This document shows positions 56,586 to 64,000 of a stretch of DNA of 64,000 nt, piece by piece. The notes beneath the pieces are model-generated. The model did no database searches. It was not told the DNA's origin and was given only the letters and a program-made list of their open reading frames with translations. Every line of letters begins with the position of its first letter. Within the stretch, counting starts at the first letter, position 1. Origin of the DNA: Achromobacter insuavis (GTDB lineage: Bacteria; Pseudomonadota; Gammaproteobacteria; Burkholderiales; Burkholderiaceae_B); the NCBI RefSeq assembly GCF_902859645.1, contig NZ_CADIJR010000006.1:1-64000 (forward strand), written 5' to 3'. The position numbers and the translations under genes are program-made.

Positions 56586-57569
56586 TTACTTGGCCTTGGC
56601 CACGGCCTGGTTCCAGGCGGTGACCACGGCTTCGTACTCCTTGGCGGCCGCGTCCTGGCTCACCGGGAAGATCTTGATGCTGTTGAAGTCGGGCAGGGTG
56701 GTCAGGCTGGCCACCGCGATGTCGGTGCGCGTCGGGCGGCGGAAATTCTTCACCAGCTGCGCTTCCTGGGCCTCCTTGCTGAGCAGGCCGTCGTACAGCG
56801 CCTTGGCGGCGTCCAGGTTCTTGGCGCCCTTGATGATGAACATGCCTTCCGGCGCCAGGTAGCTGCCCTCGGTCGGGTAGACCAGCTTGATCTCCTTCTG
56901 GCCGCCGGCCACGTATTCCTGGGCGGCGTATTCCAGCGTCATGCCGACCGCGTATTCGCCGGCCGCCACGCCCTTGTAGGTGGTGCCGGACGAGGCCGTG
57001 ACCACGGCGTTGGCGGCGATCTTGTCCAGGCCTTCCTGGCCGAACTGCTTGTACAGGCCGTAGACCAGCATGTAGGCGGTGCCGCTCTTGGACGGATCGG
57101 TGATGGCGAACTTGCCCTTCCACTGCGGTTGCATCAGGTCGGACCAGGTGGCGGGCGCCGCCAGGCCTTTCAGCTGGCGCTCGTTGACCATCAGCACCAT
57201 GATGTGGACGTTGGTGCCGACCCACAGGTCGTCGGGGCCGCGGAACTCGGCCGGGATCTTGTCGATGTCGGCCGAGCGGTAGGGCTGCAAGTGCTGGCGG
57301 TAAGCGCCCAGCGTGCCGAAGCCGCCGCTCCAGAACAGGTCGCCGCGCGGGTTCTGCGCCTCGGCTTCGATGCGCTTCATCATGGTGCCGGTGCCGCCGG
57401 TGACCGGCTGCACGTTCAGCTTGGGCGACTGCTTCTTGACGGCGTCGAGCGCGGTCTCGATGGTCTCGGTGTTGTTGGACGAGTACAGGACCACGTTCTG
57501 CGCGTGCGCGGCGCCCGAGGCCAGGATGGCGGCCAGCAGGCCGGTTTGCAGGAAGTGTTTGAGGTGCAT
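56586..57569 (-). CDS. ABC transporter substrate-binding protein (FbpA/PhnS-like)
   Basis: The 327-residue protein has a signal peptide (HFLQTGLLAAILASGAAHAQ) and the type 2 fold of ferric-iron/2-aminoethylphosphonate binders. Seen are NVVLYSSNNTETIETALDAV, GTGTMMKRIEAEAQNPRGDL, WKGKFAITDPSKSGTAYM and EGSYLAPEGMFIIKGAKNLD. The adjacent Tyr-Tyr pair that binds Fe(III) in FbpA is missing; the corresponding stretch reads TLEYAAQEYVAGG. A ligand other than free ferric iron, such as a phosphonate or polyamine, is therefore likely. It is the last gene of the ATPase-permease-binding protein unit. Confidence 0.82.
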   Translation of the reverse strand: MHLKHFLQTGLLAAILASGAAHAQNVVLYSSNNTETIETALDAVKKQSPKLNVQPVTGGTGTMMKRIEAEAQNPRGDLFWSGGFGTLGAYRQHLQPYRSADIDKIPAEFRGPDDLWVGTNVHIMVLMVNERQLKGLAAPATWSDLMQPQWKGKFAITDPSKSGTAYMLVYGLYKQFGQEGLDKIAANAVVTASSGTTYKGVAAGEYAVGMTLEYAAQEYVAGGQKEIKLVYPTEGSYLAPEGMFIIKGAKNLDAAKALYDGLLSKEAQEAQLVKNFRRPTRTDIAVASLTTLPDFNSIKIFPVSQDAAAKEYEAVVTAWNQAVAKAK

Positions 57570-57591
57570 GGTGAGCCTTTGTGGATGCGGG

Positions 57592-59238
57592 TTATTTGCC
57601 GGAGAACAGCTTGATGCGGAACGCCTTGACCGACACGATGATGGGCAGCACGATCACCGTGACCAGCGCCGCGCCATAGGCCGAGGCCATGCCCAGGCGG
57701 CCGCCGTCGACCTGGCGGAAGATGGCGATCGGCATGGTTTCGAGGCCGCCGCTGTAGGCCACGATCGAGGCCGACAGCTCGGAAATCGTGGTCAGCCACA
57801 TCAGGATGGCGGCCGAGATGATGGAGGCCTTCATGGCCGGCAGGATGACCTTGAAGAAGGTCATCAGCGGCGACACGCCCAGGCTGATCGAGGCTTCCTC
57901 GATCGAGTCGGGAATGTTGAACAGCACCGACGAGGCGTTGCGCACCGCGAACGGCAGGCGCCGCACCGCGTAGCACAGCACCATGATGCCGGAGGTGCCC
58001 GCCAGCACCAGCCAGCCGGTGTTGAAGGTCTGCACCAGCGCGATGCCTAGCACCGTGCCCGAGATGGTCAGCGGCAGCACCACGATGTAGTCCAGCACCT
58101 GGGTGAAGGCGCTGCGCTTCTTGATGGTCAGGTAGCTCACCAGCACCGCGAAGGCCACGCCCGTCACCGTGGCCAGCGAGGCGAACTTGAGCGAATTCAG
58201 GATCGGCTCGGGCGCGCCATGCAGGGCGCGCTGCATGCTGGCCAGCGACCACGAGCCCCAATGCATCACCGGTCCGCTGGTCTTGGTGAAGGCGGCGATG
58301 AACACCACGATCAGCGGCAGCAGCGACAGCAGGATCACCAGGCCGACGCCGCCGGTGTACAGCATCGCTTGCCACGACCGCACCCGGCGCGCCGCCGGCG
58401 CGCGGCCCTGGGTCATGGTGTAGACCTTGCGCTCGACCACGCGCTTCTGCACGAACAGCACGATGGCGACGATGGCGATCGACACCACCGACATGGCGCT
58501 CTGCAGCGTCGGGCTGCCGCCCATTTCGCTGACGAAGGTGTTGTAGGTCATCACCGACAGCAGCGGCACGCGGCTGCCCAGCAGCATGGCCAGCGCGAAG
58601 TTGCCGACCACCAGCGTGAACACCACCAGCGCGTTCACCAGCACCGCCGGCAGCAGCACCGGCACCAGCACCCGCAACTGCGTCATCAGCGGCGGCGTGC
58701 CCAGGCTCAGGCCGGCTTCCTCCAGCTGGCCGTCGAAGCCGCGCAACGCGGCCAGCACGCCCAGGTAGATGTAGGTGTAGTAGACCAGCGTCATCGAGAA
58801 CACCATGCCGGTCCAGCCGTAGAACGACGGCAGCGAGATGCCCGCGTCGCCCAGCAGGTTGGTCAGGATGCCGTTGTTGCCTAGCACCAGCAGCCACGAC
58901 TGGCCGACGATGATCTCGGGAATGACGATGGTCAGCACCGGCAGGATCGCCACCAGGTTCTTGAGCGGGAAGTCGTAGCGCGCCACCATGTAGGCGAACG
59001 GCACGCCCACCAGGATGGTGCAGGTGGTCACCACCAGCCCCAGCACCAGCGTGTTGCCGAAGGCCTCCAGGTATTGCGAGTCGGCCAGCAGGGCGCGGAA
59101 GCCCTCCAGCGAGAAGCCGCCGTCCTGGCCGGTGACGCTGTTGCTGAACAGCACCGCCAGCGGATACAGCACGAAGAACAGCAGCAGCGCCAGGCTGATT
59201 GCCGTCAGGATGCCCCAGGGCCACCATTTGATTTTCAT
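57592..59238 (-). CDS. ABC transporter permease, fused two-domain (FbpB/PhnU-like)
   Basis: The 548 residues hold two copies of the six-helix BPD permease domain. EAA loops are found at QLEEAGLSLGTPPLMTQLRV and SIEEASISLGVSPLMTFFKV. The first helix is ILTAISLALLLFFVLYPLAV. Fused permeases of this size occur in ferric-iron (FbpB) and 2-aminoethylphosphonate importers. It lies 22 bp before the binding-protein gene and 13 bp after the ATPase gene. Confidence 0.88.
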   Translation of the reverse strand: MKIKWWPWGILTAISLALLLFFVLYPLAVLFSNSVTGQDGGFSLEGFRALLADSQYLEAFGNTLVLGLVVTTCTILVGVPFAYMVARYDFPLKNLVAILPVLTIVIPEIIVGQSWLLVLGNNGILTNLLGDAGISLPSFYGWTGMVFSMTLVYYTYIYLGVLAALRGFDGQLEEAGLSLGTPPLMTQLRVLVPVLLPAVLVNALVVFTLVVGNFALAMLLGSRVPLLSVMTYNTFVSEMGGSPTLQSAMSVVSIAIVAIVLFVQKRVVERKVYTMTQGRAPAARRVRSWQAMLYTGGVGLVILLSLLPLIVVFIAAFTKTSGPVMHWGSWSLASMQRALHGAPEPILNSLKFASLATVTGVAFAVLVSYLTIKKRSAFTQVLDYIVVLPLTISGTVLGIALVQTFNTGWLVLAGTSGIMVLCYAVRRLPFAVRNASSVLFNIPDSIEEASISLGVSPLMTFFKVILPAMKASIISAAILMWLTTISELSASIVAYSGGLETMPIAIFRQVDGGRLGMASAYGAALVTVIVLPIIVSVKAFRIKLFSGK

Positions 59239-59251
59239 GGCGTGGCGGTCC

Positions 59252-60328
59252 TCAGGCGTTGACGACGCGGCTGTCGGCGGGAATTAGCACCTGCACGGCC
59301 TCGCCGGGCTGGAACTGCGCCACCATGTTGCCCGCGTGCAGCTCCACGCGGATTTCCGAGCCGTCCTGCAGCGCGATGCGGTAGGCGGTCTTGAAGCCCA
59401 GGTACTGGCGCCGCAGCACCTTGCCGGGCAGTGTGTTGGGCACGTAGGGCGCCGGCGCCATCAGGGCCAGTTCCTCGGGGCGGGCGATCAGCACCGAGCG
59501 CTCGGCCAGCGCGGCGCTGCCGAGCGTGCCGTCAAAGCCCAGGCCGCACAGCTCGTAGCGCACGTGGCCGGCCGGCGCGCCGGCCAGGCCGCCGCGGGCC
59601 GGCACCGGGATCACGTTGGCCGAGCCGATGAAGTCGGCCACGTAGGCGTTGACCGGCGTGCCGTACAGGTCTTCCGGCGTGCCCAGCTGGGCGATGCTGC
59701 CGTGGTCCATGATGGCGATGCGGTCGGACATGGCCAGGGCTTCCTCCTGGTCGTGGGTCACGAACACGGTGGTGATGCCGGCCTCGCGCACCAGGTCGAG
59801 GATGACGTCGCGCATCTGCAGGCGCATCTTGGCGTCCAGGTTCGACAGCGGCTCGTCCATCAGCAGCACGCGCGGCCGGATCACCAGGGCGCGCGCCAGC
59901 GCCACGCGCTGGCGTTGGCCGCCGCTCATCTGCGCCGGATAGCGGTCGGCCAGCGCCGCCAGGCCGACCTTGTCCAGCGCCTCGTCGACGCGGCGCTTGA
60001 TCTCGGCGCGGGCCACGCCGCGGGCGCGCAGGCCGTAGGCGACGTTGTCGAAGGCGGTCTTGTCGGGGAACAGCGCGTAGTCCTGGAACACCATGCCGAT
60101 GTCGCGGCGGTGCGCCGACACGTGCGTGACGTCGTCCTGGTCGAACAGCAGGCGGCCGCCGTCGGGCGCGTAGAAGCCGGCGATGCAGCGCAGCAGGGTG
60201 GTCTTGCCGCAGCCGCTGGGGCCCAGCAGCGTGTAGAACGCGCCGTCGGGAATGTGCAGCGACAGGTCGCGCAGGACCTGCTGGCCGCCGAATGTCTTGA
60301 TGATGCCGTCTACCGTGATCGATGCCAT
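59252..60328 (-). CDS. ABC transporter ATPase (FbpC/PotA-like)
   Basis: The 358-residue ATPase has Walker A LLGPSGCGKTTLLRC, signature MSGGQRQRVALARAL, Walker B VLLMDEPLSNLDAKMR and the switch VFVTHDQEEALAMSDRI. A C-terminal TOBE-type domain of about 120 residues ends in VQVLIPADSRVVNA. It is the first gene of the minus-strand operon and is divergent from the LysR-type gene. Confidence 0.9.
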   Translation of the reverse strand: MASITVDGIIKTFGGQQVLRDLSLHIPDGAFYTLLGPSGCGKTTLLRCIAGFYAPDGGRLLFDQDDVTHVSAHRRDIGMVFQDYALFPDKTAFDNVAYGLRARGVARAEIKRRVDEALDKVGLAALADRYPAQMSGGQRQRVALARALVIRPRVLLMDEPLSNLDAKMRLQMRDVILDLVREAGITTVFVTHDQEEALAMSDRIAIMDHGSIAQLGTPEDLYGTPVNAYVADFIGSANVIPVPARGGLAGAPAGHVRYELCGLGFDGTLGSAALAERSVLIARPEELALMAPAPYVPNTLPGKVLRRQYLGFKTAYRIALQDGSEIRVELHAGNMVAQFQPGEAVQVLIPADSRVVNA

Positions 60329-60407
60329 GAGAGCTTCCTGCCTGGGATTGTGCGCATCATAGGAACCCCGCCGCGCCGCGACCAGCGGTGTTTTTTAAGA
60401 GCTGGCG

Positions 60408-60420
60408 TTAGTTTTTCTAA
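60408..60420. promoter_or_regulatory. Candidate LysR-type operator
   Basis: TTAG-TTTTT-CTAA is a perfect palindrome in the 243-bp gap between the importer ATPase and the LysR gene. Directly upstream TTTTTTAAGAG repeats part of CTAAGAG. GcvA-type regulators recognise CTAAT-like sequences, so it is a reasonable site for the adjacent regulator. Confidence 0.4.
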
Positions 60421-60571
60421 GAGGTCGGCTGCGCCGCAATCCCCTAGAATGCGGCTCATAGCCACGGCGCCGCCTCGCGCGGCGCCGGCAAAAAACAGAC
60501 GACAAGGGAAATCGTGGGAACTAGCAGCAAAGCCTTGCGCCGGGGTGGCGCACGGGCGGGCGTCGCCTGAG

Positions 60572-61480
60572 ATGGCGGGCCCGAGCCTGCCGCCGCTGAA
60601 AGCCTTGCGGGTATTCGAGGCCGCGGCGCGCCTGCGCAGTTTCACCGCGGCGGCCGACGAGTTGAGCATCACGCACAGCGCGGTCAGCCAGCAGATCCGC
60701 ATCCTGGAAGACTACGTCGGCCAGCCGCTGTTCGCGCGCGAGGCCCGCGGCGTCACGCTGCTGCCGTGCGCGCAGGCGTATTTTCCCGAGGTCCAGGCCA
60801 GCCTGGAGCGCATCGCAGCGGCCACCGCCAAGCTGCGCTCGCCCGGTCATGGCGGCGTGCTGCGCGTCAGCGCCACGCCGTCGCTCACCATGAAATGGCT
60901 GATTCCGCGCCTGTCGGCGTTCCAGGCGCTGCATCCGGGCATCGACGTGCAGCTGACCACGCAGGGCCGGTCGTTCCTGGACCGCGGCGACGAGGCCGGC
61001 AGCGACGTGCAGATCCGGCATGGCTACGTGGCGCACGCCGAGATGGCCTGCGTGCATTGCCTGGATGACTTCCACGTGCCGGTGGCCTCGCCGCGCTTCA
61101 TCGAACGCAACCGGCTGGCCACCCCGACCGATTGCCTGGGGCATCCCTTGCTCAAGGTGGCGGGCGGCATGGATCACTGGCCGCGCTGGTTCGCGCTGGC
61201 CAAGGTGGACGTGCCGGCGCAACTGCCCGGGCCGGTGTTCGACCATCAGTTCCTGTGCATGCAGGCCGCCATGAACGACCTGGGCATCGCCCTGGCGCCG
61301 TGGTGCCTGCTGCAGGACGACCTGCGCGCCGACCGGCTGCGGCCGCTGTTCCTGCAGCCGCGCCTGCCCAATGCCGGCGTCCATGCGCTGTTCCGCCCGG
61401 ACGCGCCGGCGGCGGCCGCGGCGCGCCATTTCATCGACTGGCTGGGCCGCGAGGCCGGCCATCCGCTACCCGAGCAATAG
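60572..61480 (+). CDS. LysR-family regulator (GcvA subfamily)
   Basis: The 302-residue protein has an N-terminal helix-turn-helix of the GcvA type (SLPPLKALRVFEAAARLRSF, LSITHSAVSQQIRILED, GVTLLPCAQAYF) and a ligand domain (LRVSATPSLTMKWLIPRLSA). The ATG at 60572 begins MAGPSLPPLKAL as GcvA proteins do. Divergence from the fbpC-like gene suggests it controls that importer. The phosphatase gene follows 11 bp after its stop. Confidence 0.88.
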   Translation: MAGPSLPPLKALRVFEAAARLRSFTAAADELSITHSAVSQQIRILEDYVGQPLFAREARGVTLLPCAQAYFPEVQASLERIAAATAKLRSPGHGGVLRVSATPSLTMKWLIPRLSAFQALHPGIDVQLTTQGRSFLDRGDEAGSDVQIRHGYVAHAEMACVHCLDDFHVPVASPRFIERNRLATPTDCLGHPLLKVAGGMDHWPRWFALAKVDVPAQLPGPVFDHQFLCMQAAMNDLGIALAPWCLLQDDLRADRLRPLFLQPRLPNAGVHALFRPDAPAAAAARHFIDWLGREAGHPLPEQ

Positions 61481-61491
61481 AAGGATTGCCC

Positions 61492-62214
61492 ATGCAAGAT
61501 TTCCAGAGCGACGCCGGCCTGCACTGGCGCGGCATCGAACCGCCGCTGGCGCTGTCGGACTACAAGGTCATCGCCTTCGACATGGATTCGACCCTGATCG
61601 CCATCGAGACGCTGGACGAGATGGCCGACCTGATGGGGAAGAAGGCCGAGGTGGCCGCGCTGACGGAAGCGGCCATGCGCGGCGAGATCGTCGACTACAA
61701 GCAAAGCCTGCGGCAGCGCGTGGCGCTGCTGGCCGGCATGCCGGCCGAAGCGCTGGACGAGGTCTACGACCGGCGCCTGACGCTCAATCCGGGCGTGGAG
61801 GCGCTGATCGCCGCCTGCAAGGCCGCCGGGCTGTTCTGCCTGCTGGTGACGGGCGGCTTCACCTGCTTCACCGACCGGCTGCGGACGCGCCTGGGGCTGG
61901 ACGACGTGCGCGCCAACGTGCTGGAGATCGAGAATGGTCGCCTGACCGGGCGGCTGCTGCCGCAGCCCTGGGGCGATCTGTGCGACGGCGAGGAAAAGCG
62001 CCGCAAGCTGCTGGAAGTGTGCGCGGCGCTGGGCGTGGGGCCGGAGCGCGCCATCGCGGTGGGCGACGGCGCCAACGACCTGCCGATGCTGCGCACGGCC
62101 GGCCTGTCGGTGGCGTACCACGCCAAGCCGGCGGTGCGGCGCGAGGCCAAGGTGGCGATCGACCAGGGCGGGCTGGATCAGCTGCTGCGCCTGTTCGCCG
62201 CCCGCGCCGCGTAA
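61492..62214 (+). CDS. serB: SerB-like HAD phosphatase
   Basis: The 240-residue protein has the phosphoserine-phosphatase motifs AFDMDSTLIAIETLDEMADL (I), LLVTGGFTCFTDRLRTRL (II), EEKRRKLLEV (III Lys) and VGDGANDLPMLRTAGLSVAY (IV). It hydrolyses O-phospho-L-serine in serine synthesis. E. coli SerB is longer (322) because of an ACT-like N-domain, which is absent here, as in other betaproteobacteria. It is close behind the LysR gene, so the two may be cotranscribed. Confidence 0.88.
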   Translation: MQDFQSDAGLHWRGIEPPLALSDYKVIAFDMDSTLIAIETLDEMADLMGKKAEVAALTEAAMRGEIVDYKQSLRQRVALLAGMPAEALDEVYDRRLTLNPGVEALIAACKAAGLFCLLVTGGFTCFTDRLRTRLGLDDVRANVLEIENGRLTGRLLPQPWGDLCDGEEKRRKLLEVCAALGVGPERAIAVGDGANDLPMLRTAGLSVAYHAKPAVRREAKVAIDQGGLDQLLRLFAARAA

Positions 62215-62261
62215 GCGGACGGCGCGCGGGCCGCGCTGTCCGCGGCCCGGTCCGACCCGCC

Positions 62262-63458
62262 TCAGGCGTTGATCAGGCCGGGGATCTTCACGTCCGGGTC
62301 GACATCGGCGTTGTAATCGACCCCGTCGATCTCGAACCCGAACAGGCGCAGGAAATCGCGCTTGTAGCCGGCGAAATCGGTCAGTTCATACAGATTGGAC
62401 TCGGTCACCTGGTGCCACAGCGCCTGCACCTGCGCCTGCACGGCCGGGTCCAGTTCCAGGTAGTCCGCGCGCAACCGGCCCTCGGCGTCCAGGATCGGCG
62501 CCGCGCCGCACAGGCTGTCGCGATACAGGCCGTAGACCTGCTCGATACAGCCCTCGTGCGTGCCTTTTTCCTTCATGACCTTGAACAGCAGCGACAGGTA
62601 CAGCGGCATCATCGGGATCGCCGAGCTGGCCTGGGTCACGACCGCCTTCAGCACCGAGACGCGGGCATCGCCGCCGCGCGCGGCCAGCTTGGCGCGGATG
62701 TCCAGCACCTTCTGGTCCAGGTCTTTCTTGGCGGCGCCGATCGAGCCGTTCCAGTAGATGTCGTGGGTGATCTTCTCGCCCAGGTAGGTGAAGGCGGTGG
62801 TGGTGGCGCCCTCGGCCAGCACGCCGGCCTCCAGCAGGGCGTCGATCCACATCTGCCAGTCCTCGCCGCCCATCACCGCCACCGTGGCGTCGATCTCTTC
62901 CTGGGTGGCAGGTTCCAGCACCGATTCCTTGATGACTTCCTTGTCGGTATCCAGGCCGCGCAGCGTGACCGCCTGGCCGACCGGCTTGAGGGTCGAGTTG
63001 AACACCGCGCCGCTGACCGGATGGGTGCGGCGCGGCGCGGCCAGGCTGTAGATCACCTGGTCGACCTGGCCCAGGTCCTGCCTGATGGCGGCGATGGTCT
63101 GGGTCTTGATGGCATCGGAGAAGGCGTCGCCGTTGATGCTCTTGGCGTACAGGCCCTCGGCGCTGGCGAACTTGTCGAAGGCGGCGCTGTTGTACCAGCC
63201 CGGGGTGCCGGCCTTGGCGGCCTCGCCGGGGCGCTCGAAGAACACGCCCAGGGTCTGGGCGCCACAGCCGAAGGCGGCGCTGATGCGGGCCGCCAGGCCA
63301 TAGCCGGTGGACGCGCCGATCACCAGCACGCGTTTCGGCCCCCCCGCGATCGGGCCCTGGGCGCGGACGTAGTCGATCTGCTGCTTGACGTTGGCCTCGC
63401 AGCCGACGGGATGGGTGGTGACGCAGATGAAGCCGCGCACGCGGGGTTTGATGATCAT
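62262..63458 (-). CDS. fabV: Trans-2-enoyl-CoA/ACP reductase FabV
   Basis: The 398-residue protein opens [20 protein letters not shown]. It has the NADH site [30 protein letters not shown], and the catalytic Tyr-x8-Lys in [17 protein letters not shown], where FabV has eight residues between Tyr and Lys. It carries out the last step of fatty-acid elongation and is inherently resistant to triclosan. A TACAAT -10 box lies on the minus strand at 63519-63524, about 60 bp upstream. Confidence 0.95.
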   Translation of the reverse strand: MIIKPRVRGFICVTTHPVGCEANVKQQIDYVRAQGPIAGGPKRVLVIGASTGYGLAARISAAFGCGAQTLGVFFERPGEAAKAGTPGWYNSAAFDKFASAEGLYAKSINGDAFSDAIKTQTIAAIRQDLGQVDQVIYSLAAPRRTHPVSGAVFNSTLKPVGQAVTLRGLDTDKEVIKESVLEPATQEEIDATVAVMGGEDWQMWIDALLEAGVLAEGATTTAFTYLGEKITHDIYWNGSIGAAKKDLDQKVLDIRAKLAARGGDARVSVLKAVVTQASSAIPMMPLYLSLLFKVMKEKGTHEGCIEQVYGLYRDSLCGAAPILDAEGRLRADYLELDPAVQAQVQALWHQVTESNLYELTDFAGYKRDFLRLFGFEIDGVDYNADVDPDVKIPGLINA

Positions 63459-63576
63459 GGAGACCTCGTTCTGGAAATGCCGGGAGGGTGCCGCGCGCAG
63501 GCGCGAGAGACGCCCGGCATTGTACGGGAGCCAACGGCGCCGGCCGCCGGGCAGCCCGGCCTGTGCGTGACGCGGA

Positions 63577-64000
63577 TCAGGCCGCCGCGGCGGCCCGGGC
63601 GCGGCCGCGGCGCCATTCCACCAGGCCGATGCCGATGCCGCTGGCGCAGATGATGGCGATGCCGAGCCAGGTCAGGGGATCGGGGAAGTGGTCCCAGACC
63701 AGCCAGCCGACCGTGGTGGCGCTGATGATCTGCAGGTAGATGAAGGGCGCCAGGGTCGAGGCCGGCGCGCGGCGGTAGGCGGCGATCTGGAACAGGTGGC
63801 CCAGGCCGCCGGTGACCCCGGTGGAGATCAGCAGCGTCCAGTCCAGCGGCGTCAGCGCCTGCAGCACCGGCAGGGCGGGCGGCAGGATGAAGGGCAGGGC
63901 CAGCGTCAGGCAGCCGGTGCCGACCGCGCCGCTCCAGATCAGCGAGGTGAACGGATCGTCGCCGGCCACGCGGCGCGTGGCGATGAACTGGGCGGCGAAG
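63577..64000 (-). CDS. EamA/DMT-family transporter, 3' part
   Basis: The frame stays open to the window edge, so the start lies beyond it. About 140 residues are visible, the second EamA half: [60 protein letters not shown] and [20 protein letters not shown], then an Arg/Ala-rich tail. It is a small-molecule exporter of unknown substrate, not closely similar to the EamA protein at 2084-2956. Confidence 0.85.
   Translation of the reverse strand, partial: FAAQFIATRRVAGDDPFTSLIWSGAVGTGCLTLALPFILPPALPVLQALTPLDWTLLISTGVTGGLGHLFQIAAYRRAPASTLAPFIYLQIISATTVGWLVWDHFPDPLTWLGIAIICASGIGIGLVEWRRGRARAAAAA

Overview
The window is typical chromosome of a high-GC betaproteobacterium of the order Burkholderiales, most likely Alcaligenaceae (Achromobacter or Bordetella). 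This rests on three things: third codon positions are almost all G or C; the gene content is familiar from that family (Bug-type TctC binding protein, six-gene pha/mrp antiporter, TorF porin, peroxiredoxin-glutaredoxin hybrid, FabV); and genes are packed tightly with 1-8 bp overlaps. No rRNA, tRNA, CRISPR array, insertion sequence or prophage was seen. I count about 61 protein genes, two of them cut by the window edges.

Layout. 1-5.4 kb: 3' end of an SMC-like ATPase, a Val/Ser/Pro-rich small reading frame in front of an EamA exporter, a protein built of 26 uninterrupted hexapeptide repeats, and a Bug-family binding protein. 6-12 kb: the complete antiporter operon phaAB-C-D-E-F-G. 12-19 kb: a small secreted protein, a HAD phosphatase, tadA and an LD-carboxypeptidase with a His-rich N-terminus; then on the minus strand a CHASE2 / SH3-like / M48-peptidase operon. 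19-26 kb: an ABC-F ATPase, an MFS carrier, a sulfonate-type ABC importer with an extra binding protein, and yigZ. 26-31 kb: thioredoxin, a luciferase-like oxidoreductase, a VOC protein, a purine permease, tsaD and plsY. 32-35 kb: surE-pcm-nlpD followed by a DEDD exonuclease where rpoS often lies. 35-39 kb: a Spy/CpxP-like protein, a TorF porin behind a textbook sigma-54 promoter with an NtrC-like site, and rlmD. 38.8-41.8 kb: a copper module (copA-cueR facing copZ) with two legible CueR operators. 42-44.4 kb: peroxiredoxin-glutaredoxin hybrid plus a dihydrolipoyl dehydrogenase. 44.5-47 kb: a histidase-like lyase with its FCD-GntR regulator and a perfect operator palindrome over the promoter. 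47-51 kb: SDR / AraC / membrane protein operon, rlmJ, and a glycerophosphodiesterase. 51-51.5 kb: a gene-free block made of long perfect inverted repeats. 51.5-64 kb: M20 peptidase, ppiD, tesA and ybbA head to head, an FbpABC-like importer with a divergent LysR regulator, a SerB-like phosphatase, fabV, and the end of a second EamA gene.

Most of this is housekeeping. The parts least explained by known genes are the nested palindrome block at 51.1-51.4 kb, the hexapeptide-repeat protein at 3.0-3.9 kb, the possible leader peptide at 1.7-1.9 kb, the four-half-site region before the antiporter operon, and the short terminated transcript in front of ppiD.
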